This document shows positions 13,047 through 23,620 of a DNA stretch of 64,000 nucleotides, piece after piece. This DNA is from Blastobasis lacticolella (Eukaryota > Arthropoda > Insecta > Lepidoptera > Blastobasidae). A program made the position numbers and the translations under genes. The DNA is taken from contig LR990053.1 of assembly GCA_905147135.1 (NCBI GenBank), forward strand, positions 9,188,501 through 9,252,500. Reading direction: 5' to 3'. Positions within the stretch are counted from its first letter, which is position 1, and every line of letters starts with the position of its first letter. Below the pieces are notes generated by a model. The model saw nothing but the letters and a program-made list of their open reading frames with translations. It did not search any database and had not been told where the DNA came from.

Positions 13047-13487
13047 TAGGGGTCGCAGTGCCGGTATGTCTTTTCAAAACCGGAATTTTCGGTATTAACA
13101 TGAGGTCAATACCGAGATCCCGGTATTTTCGGGATTTGGAGCCAGGTAATTTTTTTTTATTAAAAGTTTATACTTTTAATTATTATATTCTTTATTGCAT
13201 AAAAGTTATAGACAGACTTAAATAGTTAAAGGAATTCATACGAAAGGTTATTTTCTCATTGATAAATATTTTCTTTTGCTATACCTAGTGTTTAAAAAAT
13301 TTAAAAGTAAAATAAAAAAAGTTTAAAAAAGATTAGAATACAAAATTGATTCTAATAATGCAAAAGTAATATATAATATTATTTTAACTGAATACCGAAA
13401 AACCCGGTTTTTCTAAAATGGTATTGTCAAGGCGTATTTTTCGTCCGGGATCCCGGTATTTTCGGTATCCCGGTTTGCGACCCCCTA
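13047..13487. mobile_element. hAT-like element (TAGGGGTCGCAGTGCCGGTA ends), copy 1
   Basis: Ends are TAGGGGTCGCAGTGCCGG and CCGGTTTGCGACCCCCTA. Internal GGGATCCCGGTATTTTCGG motifs lie near both ends. The right flank GTCTGGAG is the family's target site, but the left flank (CTTGCAAT) does not match it, unlike copy 3, so the left junction is recombinant. No coding capacity. Confidence 0.8.
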
Positions 13488-14102
13488 GTCTGGAGAGTAG
13501 TGTTGTTCTGTGGTTCTAATTCAGCTTGCACAAGATTTGCAAGAAGAGACTCATTCCAAATATACTTATAATTTATAATATATGACAAGGTGGTCTAGTA
13601 CATAGTAATGTACTAGACCACTAGTTCACCAAACAAAAATAATCAAGTAATTACAGCAAAGCGTTAGCTAAGCCATCTGACCAGGGTTGCCAGATGTGTT
13701 TTCTCATATTTCCCCAAATTCATAATTATTTTTCCCCAAAATGATACATTATTCAGAAAAAACCCCAAACTTGATTTGGGTAAATAAATAAATAAACACA
13801 TTATTTCTTCGTTTTCTTTAATAAATGAAAGGTATTTAAATTTCACAAAACAAATTTAACATTTCAATGTCTTCGTCTTCGGTTGAGTAGACGTTTTCGC
13901 TATTGAACCGTTTTATCATTTTGGCATTAGGTTCACGAATTTTTATTTATTTTTGTCTATTCATATTGATTCGAATCATCAAGTCGATTAGAGTCATAAC
14001 ATCAAGGGTTAGGTCGAATCATGATTCGAACTTTTGCCGGATGATTCGAATATTAATTTTCGATTCGAGTCCCATAACTAGTTTTTGTTCAAGGGTTTTA
14101 AG

Positions 14103-15140
14103 TAGAGATGTAACGGATATCCGGCCATTATCCGGTATCCGGCCATAATTTACTATCCGGCCGGATACCGGATTATGCGTTAATATCCGGCCGGATACCG
14201 GATAGTAAAAAATGTATGAACAGCCCATAAAAGTGATTTTACTTATCGCAAAGCCCTTCTGTAGCAGTCGAGTAAAGAGGCAAAATTTGGTGGGTTAGCA
14301 ATAATTTTTATTTGTTTTCTGGTCTCTTCTTTTTGCACTATGCCTTTTCCATTAGCTGGAGTCAGCTCTCCTTGTCTGCTTCCTCCATTTCTTTCTATTT
14401 TGAGCAGTAGCAGCGTCAATAATATTGTCCTTCAGGTCCCGTTGGTCCGCCGTCAGCCTGGTGGCGTGTGGGTGTCTTCCGCGTCAGCGACTCGTCGCCA
14501 AATTTAGAGCTACTTGCACTAAGGTGATCTTTGGGGCGGCGGAGCACATGCTCACACCATCGCATTGAGCGTTCTTAAATTTTCTCGGGCATGGGTGTGA
14601 CTTTGTAACTTCCACGAGTGTGGACATTACGTACTTTGCCCAACAGGGTGACACCCGCTGATCAGCATAAATTCGCATTTCTGTCGTGTGTAGTTTTGAC
14701 AAGTGCTGTTTAGTATTATAATGTACTTAGTGTAATAATTTAAAGTCAATCAAGATATATATTATAGATATGAAAAAATATTATCCTGGATTAAAATATG
14801 AATTTCTTTATATTTAGAGATAGTATACGATGTCGTTTATCCTCTACGATGCTGTGGGCTAATGTGTAAGCTCGTATTTTGAAACTATCAATCCGTAGAT
14901 ATAAGGAGGGAAGAATGGTTCAGTTCAACCTTAAAATTATTCACATTAAACGAAAACTTTAAATTACATAAACACATGCAGTCGTATAAAGTCCCACGCC
15001 GCGATTACAGCTTGTACAAACTTGTTCAGAGACTATGAACTGTGAATATCCGGCCGCCGGATATCCGGCTATCCGGCTAGGAGGCTGGCCGGATATCCGG
15101 TATACGGTATCCGGCCAAACAACTATCCGTTTCATCTCTA
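14103..15140. mobile_element. hAT element (TAGAGATGTAACGGATATCC ends), inner 1
   Basis: Left end TAGAGATGTAACGGATATCC and right end GGATATCCGG...CAACTATCCGTTTCATCTCTA (given in two parts) form an inverted repeat. The element is flanked by perfect 8-bp duplications GTTTTAAG (14,095-14,102 and 15,141-15,148). Both ends carry repeated CCGGATACCGG-type motifs. A second copy of the family is at 44,903-45,828. No transposase frame survives. Confidence 0.9.
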
Positions 15141-15294
15141 GTTTTAAGGCACTGGAATCAAGTTTTTTTTAGAACTTGTATTAAAGGTTCATAGATTTCA
15201 TTTCATCATCATTCGTAAATGTAATTGGGGCTCAATATTTTCCCTAGATCTTTTTTCCCCAAAGATTCTGTCTTCCCCAGCTTTTCCCCAGGAG

Positions 15295-16015
15295 TAGGAG
15301 TGGACGATATACATCGATGTATTAAAAACACTCGATGTATAGTAACGATGCATCGATTCAAACCGATATATTGTTAATTTTTCAACATCGACTATACATC
15401 GATGTTTTTTTATTTGATGCATCGATAATTTTATTTTTAATATTATATTTAATAAGCACTCGCACGGTATTTCGTTAAAACAGTTTAAATTTAATTTTTA
15501 GTGCTGGCAACATCGGCCACTGGCTGCACTCATAAAAAATAAAATGTAAGTGGCCGATCGACCCGACGCGACGACCTCTTCACCGGCTTTACAGAAAATT
15601 TCTGTAATAATTTAGTGAATAAGTTACTCAGCTTGATTCAGATTCAGATTCAGACGACTAGTCGTGCATGTAACTGTGTCGAAATATCGGGCTACTCGTC
15701 AACAAAGGTACGCGGTAGGAAACCCGGAACATACCCTTAAAATGTGATACCTAATTCTTCCAAATCCGTTCAGCCATTTAGAAGATGGTGAGTCAAAGAA
15801 ACTTAGATGAACTCTGTATGCATTATACACTGCTTTTTTTGTGCAATCGTGTATCTCTAAACACATTACTCTCCTCTTTTGGGCAGTCGTGTAAAAACAA
15901 TCGATGTTTGGAAAACATCGATGTATTTTTTAATATATCGATATTACATCGATACCACTATCCGATGCATTACATCGAAAAAAAAATCGATGGTATTTTT
16001 TTATGTCCATCACTA
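15295..16015. mobile_element. hAT element (TAGGAGTGGACGAT ends), inner 2
   Basis: Ends TAGGAGTGGACGATATACATC and ...TTATGTCCATCACTA are flanked by the perfect 8-bp duplication CCCAGGAG (15,287-15,294 and 16,016-16,023). Many ATCGATG/CATCGAT motifs occur near both ends. At 721 bp it is non-autonomous. Confidence 0.88.
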
Positions 16016-16073
16016 CCCAGGAGTCAAATTTTTCCCCAAAATTGCGAAATAAACCCCCAATCTGGCAAGCCTG

Positions 16074-17095
16074 CATCTGACCAGGGATAAAAAATGTTCG
16101 TTTGCCTACATCTTAAGGGAAGACGTATTCGTTACCGCGTTTTAAAATACTATCAGAGACATCTAGTGAGTACGTAAAGTATTAATCTGTAACCTGCATG
16201 CATTAGAGCAAATATAATACTTATTATCTATGCCAATAATAAAAAGCGGAAAAGTTTGTGTATTAGGGGAAATATCCGAAACTACTGAACCGATTTTTCA
16301 AGTCGGAAATAGTTGAATGTTTACGAGACTATATTTTTTTAAACAGCTTGCATCCACGCGAGCGCTTACTTGCGCTATATATCTCTTTCACACTCGTGGT
16401 AAGTAGCTAAACATAAAAAACACAAGCATTAGAAGGCGAGCGCTTGCAATATGTGGATGCAAGATGTTTCAAAAATAGGGCCGTTGAACTGGCGCGGCTG
16501 AAAACTGCGGATGTCGGCTAGTGTATAAATAAATCGGTGGTTAACTTAACAATAACATATTACATATGATCTCAAAAAGTGGTTCTAATCTCGGGAGAGT
16601 AGTATTATTCTGTGGTTCTAATCAATTCAGATTGCAATTTTTGTGTTTGACTCACTCAAATATAGGACAGGTGGTCTAGTACATTACTACTAATTCACCA
16701 CACAAAAAAAAAATCAAGTAATTACAGCAAAGCGTTAGCTGAGCCATCTGACGAACGATTAAATATGTTCGTTTGTCCACGTCTAATGGAAGTGGTAATC
16801 GTTACCGCGTTTTAAAGTACTATCAGCGACATTTAGTGAGAACGTAAGTTAAGTATGTATCTGTATTCTGCATGCATTAGAGCAGAATATAACATTATCT
16901 ATGCTAATAATAAAAAGAGTTTATTAGATAGTGAGTTTATATGTTGAGGTAATCTCCGAAATTACTGAACCGATTTTTCAAGACCCGCGGGATAATTAAA
17001 CGTTTACGAGACCCGTACTGGCGCGACACTATTAATACGCTAGCCAGGTGACGGTTAGTGTATGAATAAATCGGTGATTTACAAACAATAACAAA
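16074..17095. repeat. Duplicated ~500-bp units (first pair)
   Basis: Two successive related units: one continuing from 13,488-13,681 after the hAT, the next starting near 16,570 at GTGGTTCTAATCTCGGGAG. Each runs through TAGTACATTACTACTA, TAATTACAGCAAAGCG and TTACCGCGTTTTAAA to ACTGAACCGATTTTTCAAG. Later relatives are at 19,678-20,320, 20,325-21,420 and 21,949-22,290. The ACTGAACCGATTTTTCAAG module is widespread in lepidopteran genomes and may be Helitron-related (inference). Confidence 0.7.
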
Positions 17096-18096
17096 TTATA
17101 TTTTAGCTTAACTTATAAAAAAAATAAACTTCCCATTAAAAGAATCCCAAAAGGCTTTATTATACACATAAAATATTCACAGTTACAATACAAATATATC
17201 TATATACATAAATATACCTATCACTACATATACCAATTCGCTAATACATAAAATATATACTAAAAATAAAAAAAGTCGTTCACACCGTTGCCCCCCCTGA
17301 ATGGTGCCCAGAAAGCTAGCTGCTTGACTTGAAAAATCGGTTCAGTAATTTTGGAGATTATCTCAACATATAATCTCACTAGCAAACAAACTTTCTATAA
17401 TTATAGGGCTCAGAATATGCAGTCTATTTGGTTGGGTGGATGGAATGTTGTAACACCATGCTGTTTGCCTTTTTTGGAGGGGAAAACCCAGTCCCGGGAA
17501 CTGAATGGCCGGAATATTCATATTTCATATTCATATATTTATTCATAAATAATAATATTTACATGTCATTTTTATAGTAATATCAATTAGATAATATATT
17601 GGTATAATGTTTGTCTATTATTATAATTAACTAGCTGCGAAACCCGGCGTTGCACGGGTTAAAATATACACCGTATGTTTAATGGTGTAAAAAATACATG
17701 ATAGACATTTTCAGAACTTTCCCGAAGTTCTAATGAGTTAGAAAAGGACAGATATATATCTTATATTACATTACATTTTTGCCTCCCACAACCACCCACT
17801 TCCACCTACCGCACCCAAACTCCCTTACTTCCTTCTAGGACCCAAGGGGTGTCTACCACCCCAATGGGGTGTTGATTGGAATTGGTGGTGATAAAGAAAA
17901 CCGGTCACACACGTACCCACACAAGCATTTTATATATATATTAAGAATTAAGATTAAGATTTTAATGTCATATATCGTCTCGTTTAATTACATTAAATTC
18001 GATTCGATTTAGGTATATACAGTTTTATCACTTGATTACATATAAATGTGTCAACGCATTTGAATTAAAGAAGTAAATAAAGTTAAAAATTCGAAA
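17096..18096. other. AT-rich repeat-derived spacer
   Basis: Nothing coding is visible. Bases about 17,326-17,395 are a reverse-complement copy of about 16,920-16,985, so the two can fold back on each other. Near 17,630 is CTAGCTGCGAAACCCGGCGT, a motif I associate with common lepidopteran repeats. Confidence 0.45.
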
Positions 18097-18327
18097 TCAT
18101 GGTTTCATGACTGGGTCAACGATTTTATGTTCGTAAAGAACTCGGTTGAGTTTCTTCGCGAATACCTTGTCTGAGATGGCATCCTTTACGTCACAAGGTA
18201 AGGAGTTATAGACCTTAGGACCTATAACATGCAGGGAAGTATTTGTTTTGGTTAATCGCCTTGGGGGAACAAACAAGTGGTGGCGGAATGGAACAAGTGG
18301 AATGAATGTAGCACCAACCCTATCCAT
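18097..18327 (-). pseudogene. Non-LTR retrotransposon fragment, C-terminal end
   Basis: A 76-codon minus-strand frame with HHLFVPPRRLTKTNTSLHVI then GPKVYNSLPCDVKD, followed by an AKKLNRVLYEHK-like stretch and a stop. The pattern 'R-x-T-x-x-x-x-S ... G-P-K-x-Y-N-x-L-P' is typical of the region after the reverse transcriptase in many insect LINE proteins. Upstream frames are lost, so this is a 5'-truncated dead copy. The LINE clade cannot be fixed from this piece. Confidence 0.65.
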
Positions 18328-18378
18328 TTACTAGTATCGTAAGGCAACCTAAAGGCAGACCATTTTATTATTGCCCGT

Positions 18379-18520
18379 AATCAGAAAATGGGCAGTTTCC
18401 GACTAGTATTTTCCAATACCTATTCCCCCAATCCGTCTGCCAAGCCTGGAGATTACGGCAATGCCCTACACAAATGTGAAGGAGCCTTTAATTCCAGCAA
18501 TGGACTGTTGATGATAAAAC
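18379..18520 (+). repeat. Diverged SINE fragment (family A)
   Basis: Shows GAAAATGGGCAG, CCGTCTGCCAAGCCTGGAGA and a GCAATGGACTGTTGATGAT end, which match family A with many substitutions, so it is an old copy. Confidence 0.6.
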
Positions 18521-18714
18521 TGAATCATGACTCAGTTCGACGTCTACAACAACTTTGTCAGAGTAATTGAAAATAAAAAGCTGTGACTGTTCATGCGAAT
18601 GAGAGATTTTACAGTGACAACAAAGTTGTTCAAACTTTTAAAGTGGATCATGATTCAGTTCTTGCGACCATTAGTTTCAAAATTTCTTGATGATGTCCAT
18701 GTTCTTCCTGAATG

Positions 18715-19178
18715 AGAATTCTATTTGCATTCGAATTTTTTTACTAGGTACATACATGATGGAAGTTCAATACTTACGACCAACACCTACAACGGTGTTT
18801 TTGGTCCACGTTGTAAAATATCAAAGTTTGCGCGTTTTGGTGGGTCAGCGCAGACTGACTGGGTGCCGAGGATTAGCACTGGGTCGCACGTAAAGCAGCC
18901 GAAATCTGAGATTCCCAATATGATTTAAATAATTTTTAGACTATTATAGTCTCTTCTCGCGGCAGATTTTTTCTGCTCCGCCGCACGTCAGTGTGGTTTT
19001 GCTCCACAATAGATATAGATACCTTCGTTAAACAAATTTCAAGTGCACTGCAATTTCAAAACGAAATTTTATGAAAATTTACAATGTTGTATTCAATGCC
19101 ATATTGACCGAAGTGCTGATACACATTTTCAAAAGTAACGAATTGTAACGGTGGCGATCAGTTGTATTCGCTTACAAG
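18715..19178. repeat. Duplicated segment, copy 2 left module
   Basis: Matches 11,165-11,200 plus 11,445-11,795 plus about 12,950-13,046, without the MITE, hAT and SINE present in the first copy. It therefore shows the pre-insertion arrangement. Confidence 0.8.
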
Positions 19179-19677
19179 TAGGGGTCGCAATGCCGGTACA
19201 TCTTTTCTAAACCGAGATTTTCAGTATTAACTAAAGGTCAATACCGGGATCCCGGTATTTTCGGGATTTGGAGAAATAGCACGTAATTTTTATATTTAAA
19301 CTTTTAATTATTATATTCTTTATTGCATAAAAGTCATAGACAGACTTAAATAGTTAGAGGAGTTCATATGAAAGATTATTTTCTAAAAGAAATCTCTAAT
19401 TTTAATTTTCCCTATTCCCCATCGATAAATATTTTGTTTTGCTATAGTATTTGAGAAAATGATATTGAAGCAAACTATAACGCGTTTTGTTAGTCTAGCT
19501 AGATGGTGATTAGAATATACAATTGATTCTAATAATTCAAAAGTAATATATAATTTTATTTTAACTGAATACCGAAATAACCGGTTTTTCTAAAATGAAT
19601 ACCGGTATTGTGAAGGCGTATTTTTCGTCCGGGATCCCGGTATTTTCGGTATCCGGGATTCCGGTTTGCGACCCCTA
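19179..19677. mobile_element. hAT-like element (TAGGGGTCGCA ends), copy 2
   Basis: Ends TAGGGGTCGCAATGCCGG and CCGGTTTGCGACCCCTA. The same recombinant left flank (CTTACAAG) as copy 1 is followed on the right by GTCTGGAG. Copies 1 and 2 therefore descend from one duplicated chimera. Confidence 0.8.
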
Positions 19678-21420
19678 GTCTGGAGAGTAGTGTTGTTCTG
19701 TAGTTCTAATTCAGCTTGCACAAGATTTGCAAGGAGAGACTCACTCTTAATATACTTTTAATTTATAATGTATGATAAGGTGGTTCTAGTACATTACTAC
19801 TATTTCACCAACCAAAAATAATTTACATCAAAATCTGACCAAGTATAATAAATGGTTGTTTGCCTTCATCTTCAGGGAAGACGTATTCGTTACCGCGTTT
19901 TAAAATACTATCAGCGACATCTAGTGAGTACGTAAAGTATTAATCTGTAACCTGCATGCTTTAGAGCAAATATAATATTATCTATGCCAATAATAAAAAG
20001 TGGAAATGTTGTGTGTTTGTGTATTAGGGGAACTACTGAAACTACTGAACCGATTTTTCAAGTCGGAAATAGTTGAATGTTTACGAGACCATATTTTTTT
20101 AAACCGCTCGCGTCCACGCGAGCGCTCACACGCGCTATATATCTCTTTTACACTCGTGGTAAGTAGCTAAAGATAAAAAAGACAAGCATTAGAAGGCAAG
20201 TGCTTGCGTGGATGCAAGCGGTTTCAAAATAGAGCCGTTGAACTGGCGCGGCTGAAAACTGCAGGTGACGACTAGTGTATAAATAATTCGGTAGTCAACT
20301 TAACAATAACATATCAGATCTCAAGAAGTGGTTCTAAACTCGGGAGAGTAGTATTATTCTGTGGTTCAAATTAATTCAGATTGCAATATATGTGTTTGAC
20401 ACACTCAAATATATGATAAGGTGGTCTAGTACATTACTACTAGTTCACCAAACAAAAATAATCAAGTAATTACAGCAAAGCGTTAACTAAGCCATCTGAC
20501 AAACGATGAAATATGTTGGTTTGCCCACATCTTAATGAAAGTGGTAATCCTTACTGCGTTTTAAAGTACTATCACCGACATCTAGTGAGTACGTAAGTAA
20601 AGTAGGTATGTATCAGTATTCTGCATACATTCGAGCAGAATATAATATTATCTATGCTAATAATGAAAAGAGGTTTGGTCACGTGTTGCGTAAGCCTCAG
20701 GGATACGTGGGAAATAGGTGCCTGAATCTGCCGCTATCAGGAAAGAGGCCCCGTGGGCGACCCAAGAAGCGATGGATTGACATCGCTGAGTCTGATGCGA
20801 GAACCAACGGCTTACGACGCAAGTAGACGAAGACCGGGCAAAGTAAAGAAATATGCGTAGGAAAGCGGACCCTGGCAGAGGCCGGGATAAGCGCTAGGAC
20901 GATGATGATGATAATATTATCTATGCTAATAATGAAAAGAGAGTTTGTTTGCTAGTGAGTTTATATGTTGAGTTAATCTCCGAAATTTCTGAACCGATTT
21001 TTCAAGTCCCGCGGTATAATTAAACGTTTACGAGACCCGTACTGGCGCGGCTGAATTTAAAACGGCTGCGACCATAGAAAAATAAGTAGTTAGAAAAGCT
21101 AAGTAGGCGGTGCAGGCGCGCCACAACTATGAGCAAATGGGCTTCTTTCTTCCAAACTTCTTTACTCCCACTAGTGACCGATGGACTAATCACAGCGTTC
21201 TGTTTTACTTTGCGTGTGTATGCGTAAGCCTGTGCATATTAGGTTGCTTGAGTAGTGGTAAACATAGTGGGGTCGGGAACGGCGGCATCGGTTTTGGTAC
21301 TAATGGCGAAGATGCCCTTTGTATCGTGTTCTGTGGCTGCGACGCTATTCATGCGCTGGCCAGGTGACGGTTAATGTATGAATAAATTGGTGGTTAACAA
21401 TAACAAATTATATTTTAGCT
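19678..21420. repeat. Duplicated ~500-bp units (second set)
   Basis: Two units homologous to 16,074-17,095. The second, starting near 20,325, is interrupted by an RTE fragment (20,673-20,910). An empty site for the TAGGGGTCGCA hAT lies near 20,327-20,360 (GTGGTTCTAAACTCGGGAG then AGTAG). Confidence 0.7.
20673..20910 (+). mobile_element. 5'-truncated RTE-type LINE 3' end
   Basis: A 238-bp insert starting GTTTGGTCACGTGTTGCG and ending in GATGATGATG. It encodes FGHVLRKPQGYVGNRCLNLP and then a GRPKKRWIDIAE motif, typical of the C-terminal end of RTE-like reverse transcriptase proteins. It is bounded by a perfect 31-bp direct repeat (20,642-20,672 and 20,911-20,941). The frame ends at a TAG shortly after the motif. 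Confidence 0.9.
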
Positions 21421-21461
21421 TAACTTAATCGGATATCAAGAAGTGGTTCTAATGTCTGGAG

Positions 21462-21948
21462 TAGGGGTCGCAGTGCCGGTATATCTTTTCAAAACAGGGA
21501 TTTTCGGTATTAACATGAGGTCAATACCGGGATCCCGGTATTTTCGGGATTTGTTGAAATTGCTAGTAATTTATTTTTTTGTTAAAAGTTTATACTTTTA
21601 ATTATTATATTCTTTATTGCATAAAAGTCATAGACAGACTTAAATAGTTAGAGGATTTCTTACGAAAGGTTATTTACTAGAAGAAAAATCTACTTTTAAT
21701 TTCACCTATTATAGATCCCCCATCGATAAATATTTTTTTTGCTATAAGTATTTGAGAAAATGATATTGAAGCAAACTATTATGCGTTTTGTTAGTCTAGA
21801 TGGTGATAAGAATATAAAATTGATTCTAATAATGCAAAAGTAATATTTATTTATTTTAACTGAATACCGAAAATCCCGGTTTTTCTAAAATGAATACCGG
21901 TATTGTGAAGGCGTATTTTTCGTCCAGGATCCCGGTTTGCGACCCCTA
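21462..21948. mobile_element. hAT-like element (TAGGGGTCGCA ends), copy 3
   Basis: Ends TAGGGGTCGCAGTGCCGG and GGTTTGCGACCCCTA. Flanked by GTCTGGAG (21,454-21,461) and GTCTAGAG (21,949-21,956), an 8-bp duplication with one substitution. This is the copy with both original flanks, and it defines the family as hAT-type. Confidence 0.88.
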
Positions 21949-22290
21949 GTCTAGAGAGTAGTGTTGGTCTGTGGTTCTAATTCAGCTTGCACATGAATTT
22001 CAAGAAGAGACTTACTCCAAATACACTTTTAATTTATAACATATGATAAGGTGGTCTAGTACATTACTACTAGTTCACCAACCAAAAATAATCAAGTAAT
22101 TACAGCAAAGCGTTAGCTAAGCCATCTGACCAAGGATAAAAAATGTTCGTTTGCCTACATCTTAAGGGAAGACGTATTCGTTACCGCGTTTTAAAATACT
22201 ATCAGCGACATCTAGTTAGTACGTAAAGTATTAATCTGTAACCTGCATGCTTTAGTTCAAATATTATATTAATTATGCCAATAATAAAGG
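21949..22290. repeat. Duplicated unit, last truncated copy
   Basis: Repeats the TAGTACATTACTACTAGTTC ... GCGTTAGCTAAGCCATCTGA ... CGTTTTAAAATACTATCAG series, then breaks off near 22,290 beside a small piece of hAT end (TTTGCGACCCCTA near 22,320). Confidence 0.7.
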
Positions 22291-22329
22291 TATTGTGAAA
22301 GTGTACTTTTCTTCCGGGATTTGCGACCC

Positions 22330-23329
22330 CTACTTCAAGGATGTAAGGTGCGTGCTGGTGGCCAGTAAGTACTATTCGGAGAATGCACTGGTTCGATCAG
22401 ACCTTTACATTATGAAGAGATCCACGCATGCGGCGTAATGTATATGACTGCACCAAGGACATTTTTTACTAATGACATTACAACCGGTATTTGTATAACT
22501 AAAAATAAATAATTTGAAATAACAACATTTGTATTAGCATAGTACAAAGTCGAAATGGTAAAATTATTTCGCAAGGTCCGGTCGGTGTTTTAGCTAAATA
22601 TTATGTCATCCATAGTCTTTGCTTACTGTGGGACAAAGGCGTGAGCTTTATGTATGTATGTTATCAATGAAAAACCATTTTCACTTATACTGTTTATTCG
22701 ACTAACATTGCATTACCTACATCCAAACGTTCCCAAGGCGATGTTCGGAAATAAAATTAATAAGAAGGCTAAAGGAACGAACAACTTCAAAACAAACCCT
22801 ATGAATTATGTGCTATCTGTAACTAACAGTGACGTAGAGCCTTAACTAATTGCACCTCAAAAATACGAAAATGCTTAAACGTAACATAGCCTTAACCTAA
22901 GACGCAACAATTGAATGCAAATAAATTCAAGATAATTATATCTTATCTTTCTATATATTAATTTTGAAGTCTCAAATAAATATAACATTTGACATCTCCC
23001 TAAAACAATTCATACTCTGAATTAAATTAATACTATCTTAAAAAATAAAAGTCATACAACATGATCTCACTATTTCATAGAATATTTTAAATAATTATCA
23101 ATGAACCGATACATAAAATGTATGCTCAGTATTATAAAAATATATAATGTTATTTTATTTCTAAAACACAATTTCGTATAAAATCTAATGGAAATAATTT
23201 CAGTTAGCCAAGGTAGGAGTAAACAGTCTGTAATATAGTGTAAAACAAGACAAAAATATACATTTGAAAAAAAAAAAATTGTAAAAATAAAAAATAACAA
23301 TATACAGAGCGAAAGTGGTGTTCAAGAAA
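22330..23329. other. Intergenic and CREB3-like 3'UTR
   Basis: No convincing coding frame. The part next to 23,330 is the 3'UTR of the minus-strand gene. The nearest clear minus-strand AATAAA is at 23,154-23,159. Confidence 0.5.
23154..23159 (-). promoter_or_regulatory. Candidate poly(A) signal for the CREB3-like gene
   Basis: AATAAA on the minus strand about 170 nt after the stop codon. AT-rich DNA gives such hexamers often, so this is only a candidate. Confidence 0.35.
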
Positions 23330-23620
23330 TTATATTTCAGTGCCGTGTGTGTCGACGACGAAGCTCTTGATTTCCGTTATGTTGGTGGTGTCGTCATAAT
23401 CTGATACTTCTTCTACGAGGATGTCTTCTGTTTTTACTGGTATAGGCGGGAACACACTCAATAGTTCCCCCAGCTTCCGGCCGGTGGACAGCAGTGTGTT
23501 TGCGAAGAAGCTGGTGTCTTCGCGGTCGAGTTTTGGCTCTACTTTGTAGAAGCTCTCGTATTTCTCCTCTTTGATGATGGGTGGGAAGTAATCCTTCCCG
23601 TCGTCCAAGTCGAAATGTAC
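23330..23620 (-). CDS. CREB3-like exon 9 (luminal C-terminus and stop)
   Basis: Acceptor TTATTACAG; 96 codons from [20 protein letters not shown] to VVDTHGTEI and TAA. It holds the only luminal N-glycosylation sequon (N-I-T). Confidence 0.9.
   Translation of the reverse strand, partial: VHFDLDDGKDYFPPIIKEEKYESFYKVEPKLDREDTSFFANTLLSTGRKLGELLSVFPPIPVKTEDILVEEVSDYDDTTNITEIKSFVVDTHGTEI

Larger units (their letters stand above)
13682..16073. mobile_element. hAT element (CAGGGTTGCCAGAT ends) holding two other hATs
   Basis: Inverted ends CAGGGTTGCCAGAT / ATCTGGCAAGCCTG (one mismatch) are flanked by the 8-bp duplication CATCTGAC (13,674-13,681 and 16,074-16,081). Removing the two inner elements leaves about 600 bp rich in TTTCCCCAAA motifs. 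The surrounding duplicated unit appears without this element near 16,745, 20,495 and 22,125, which serve as empty sites. Confidence 0.88.
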
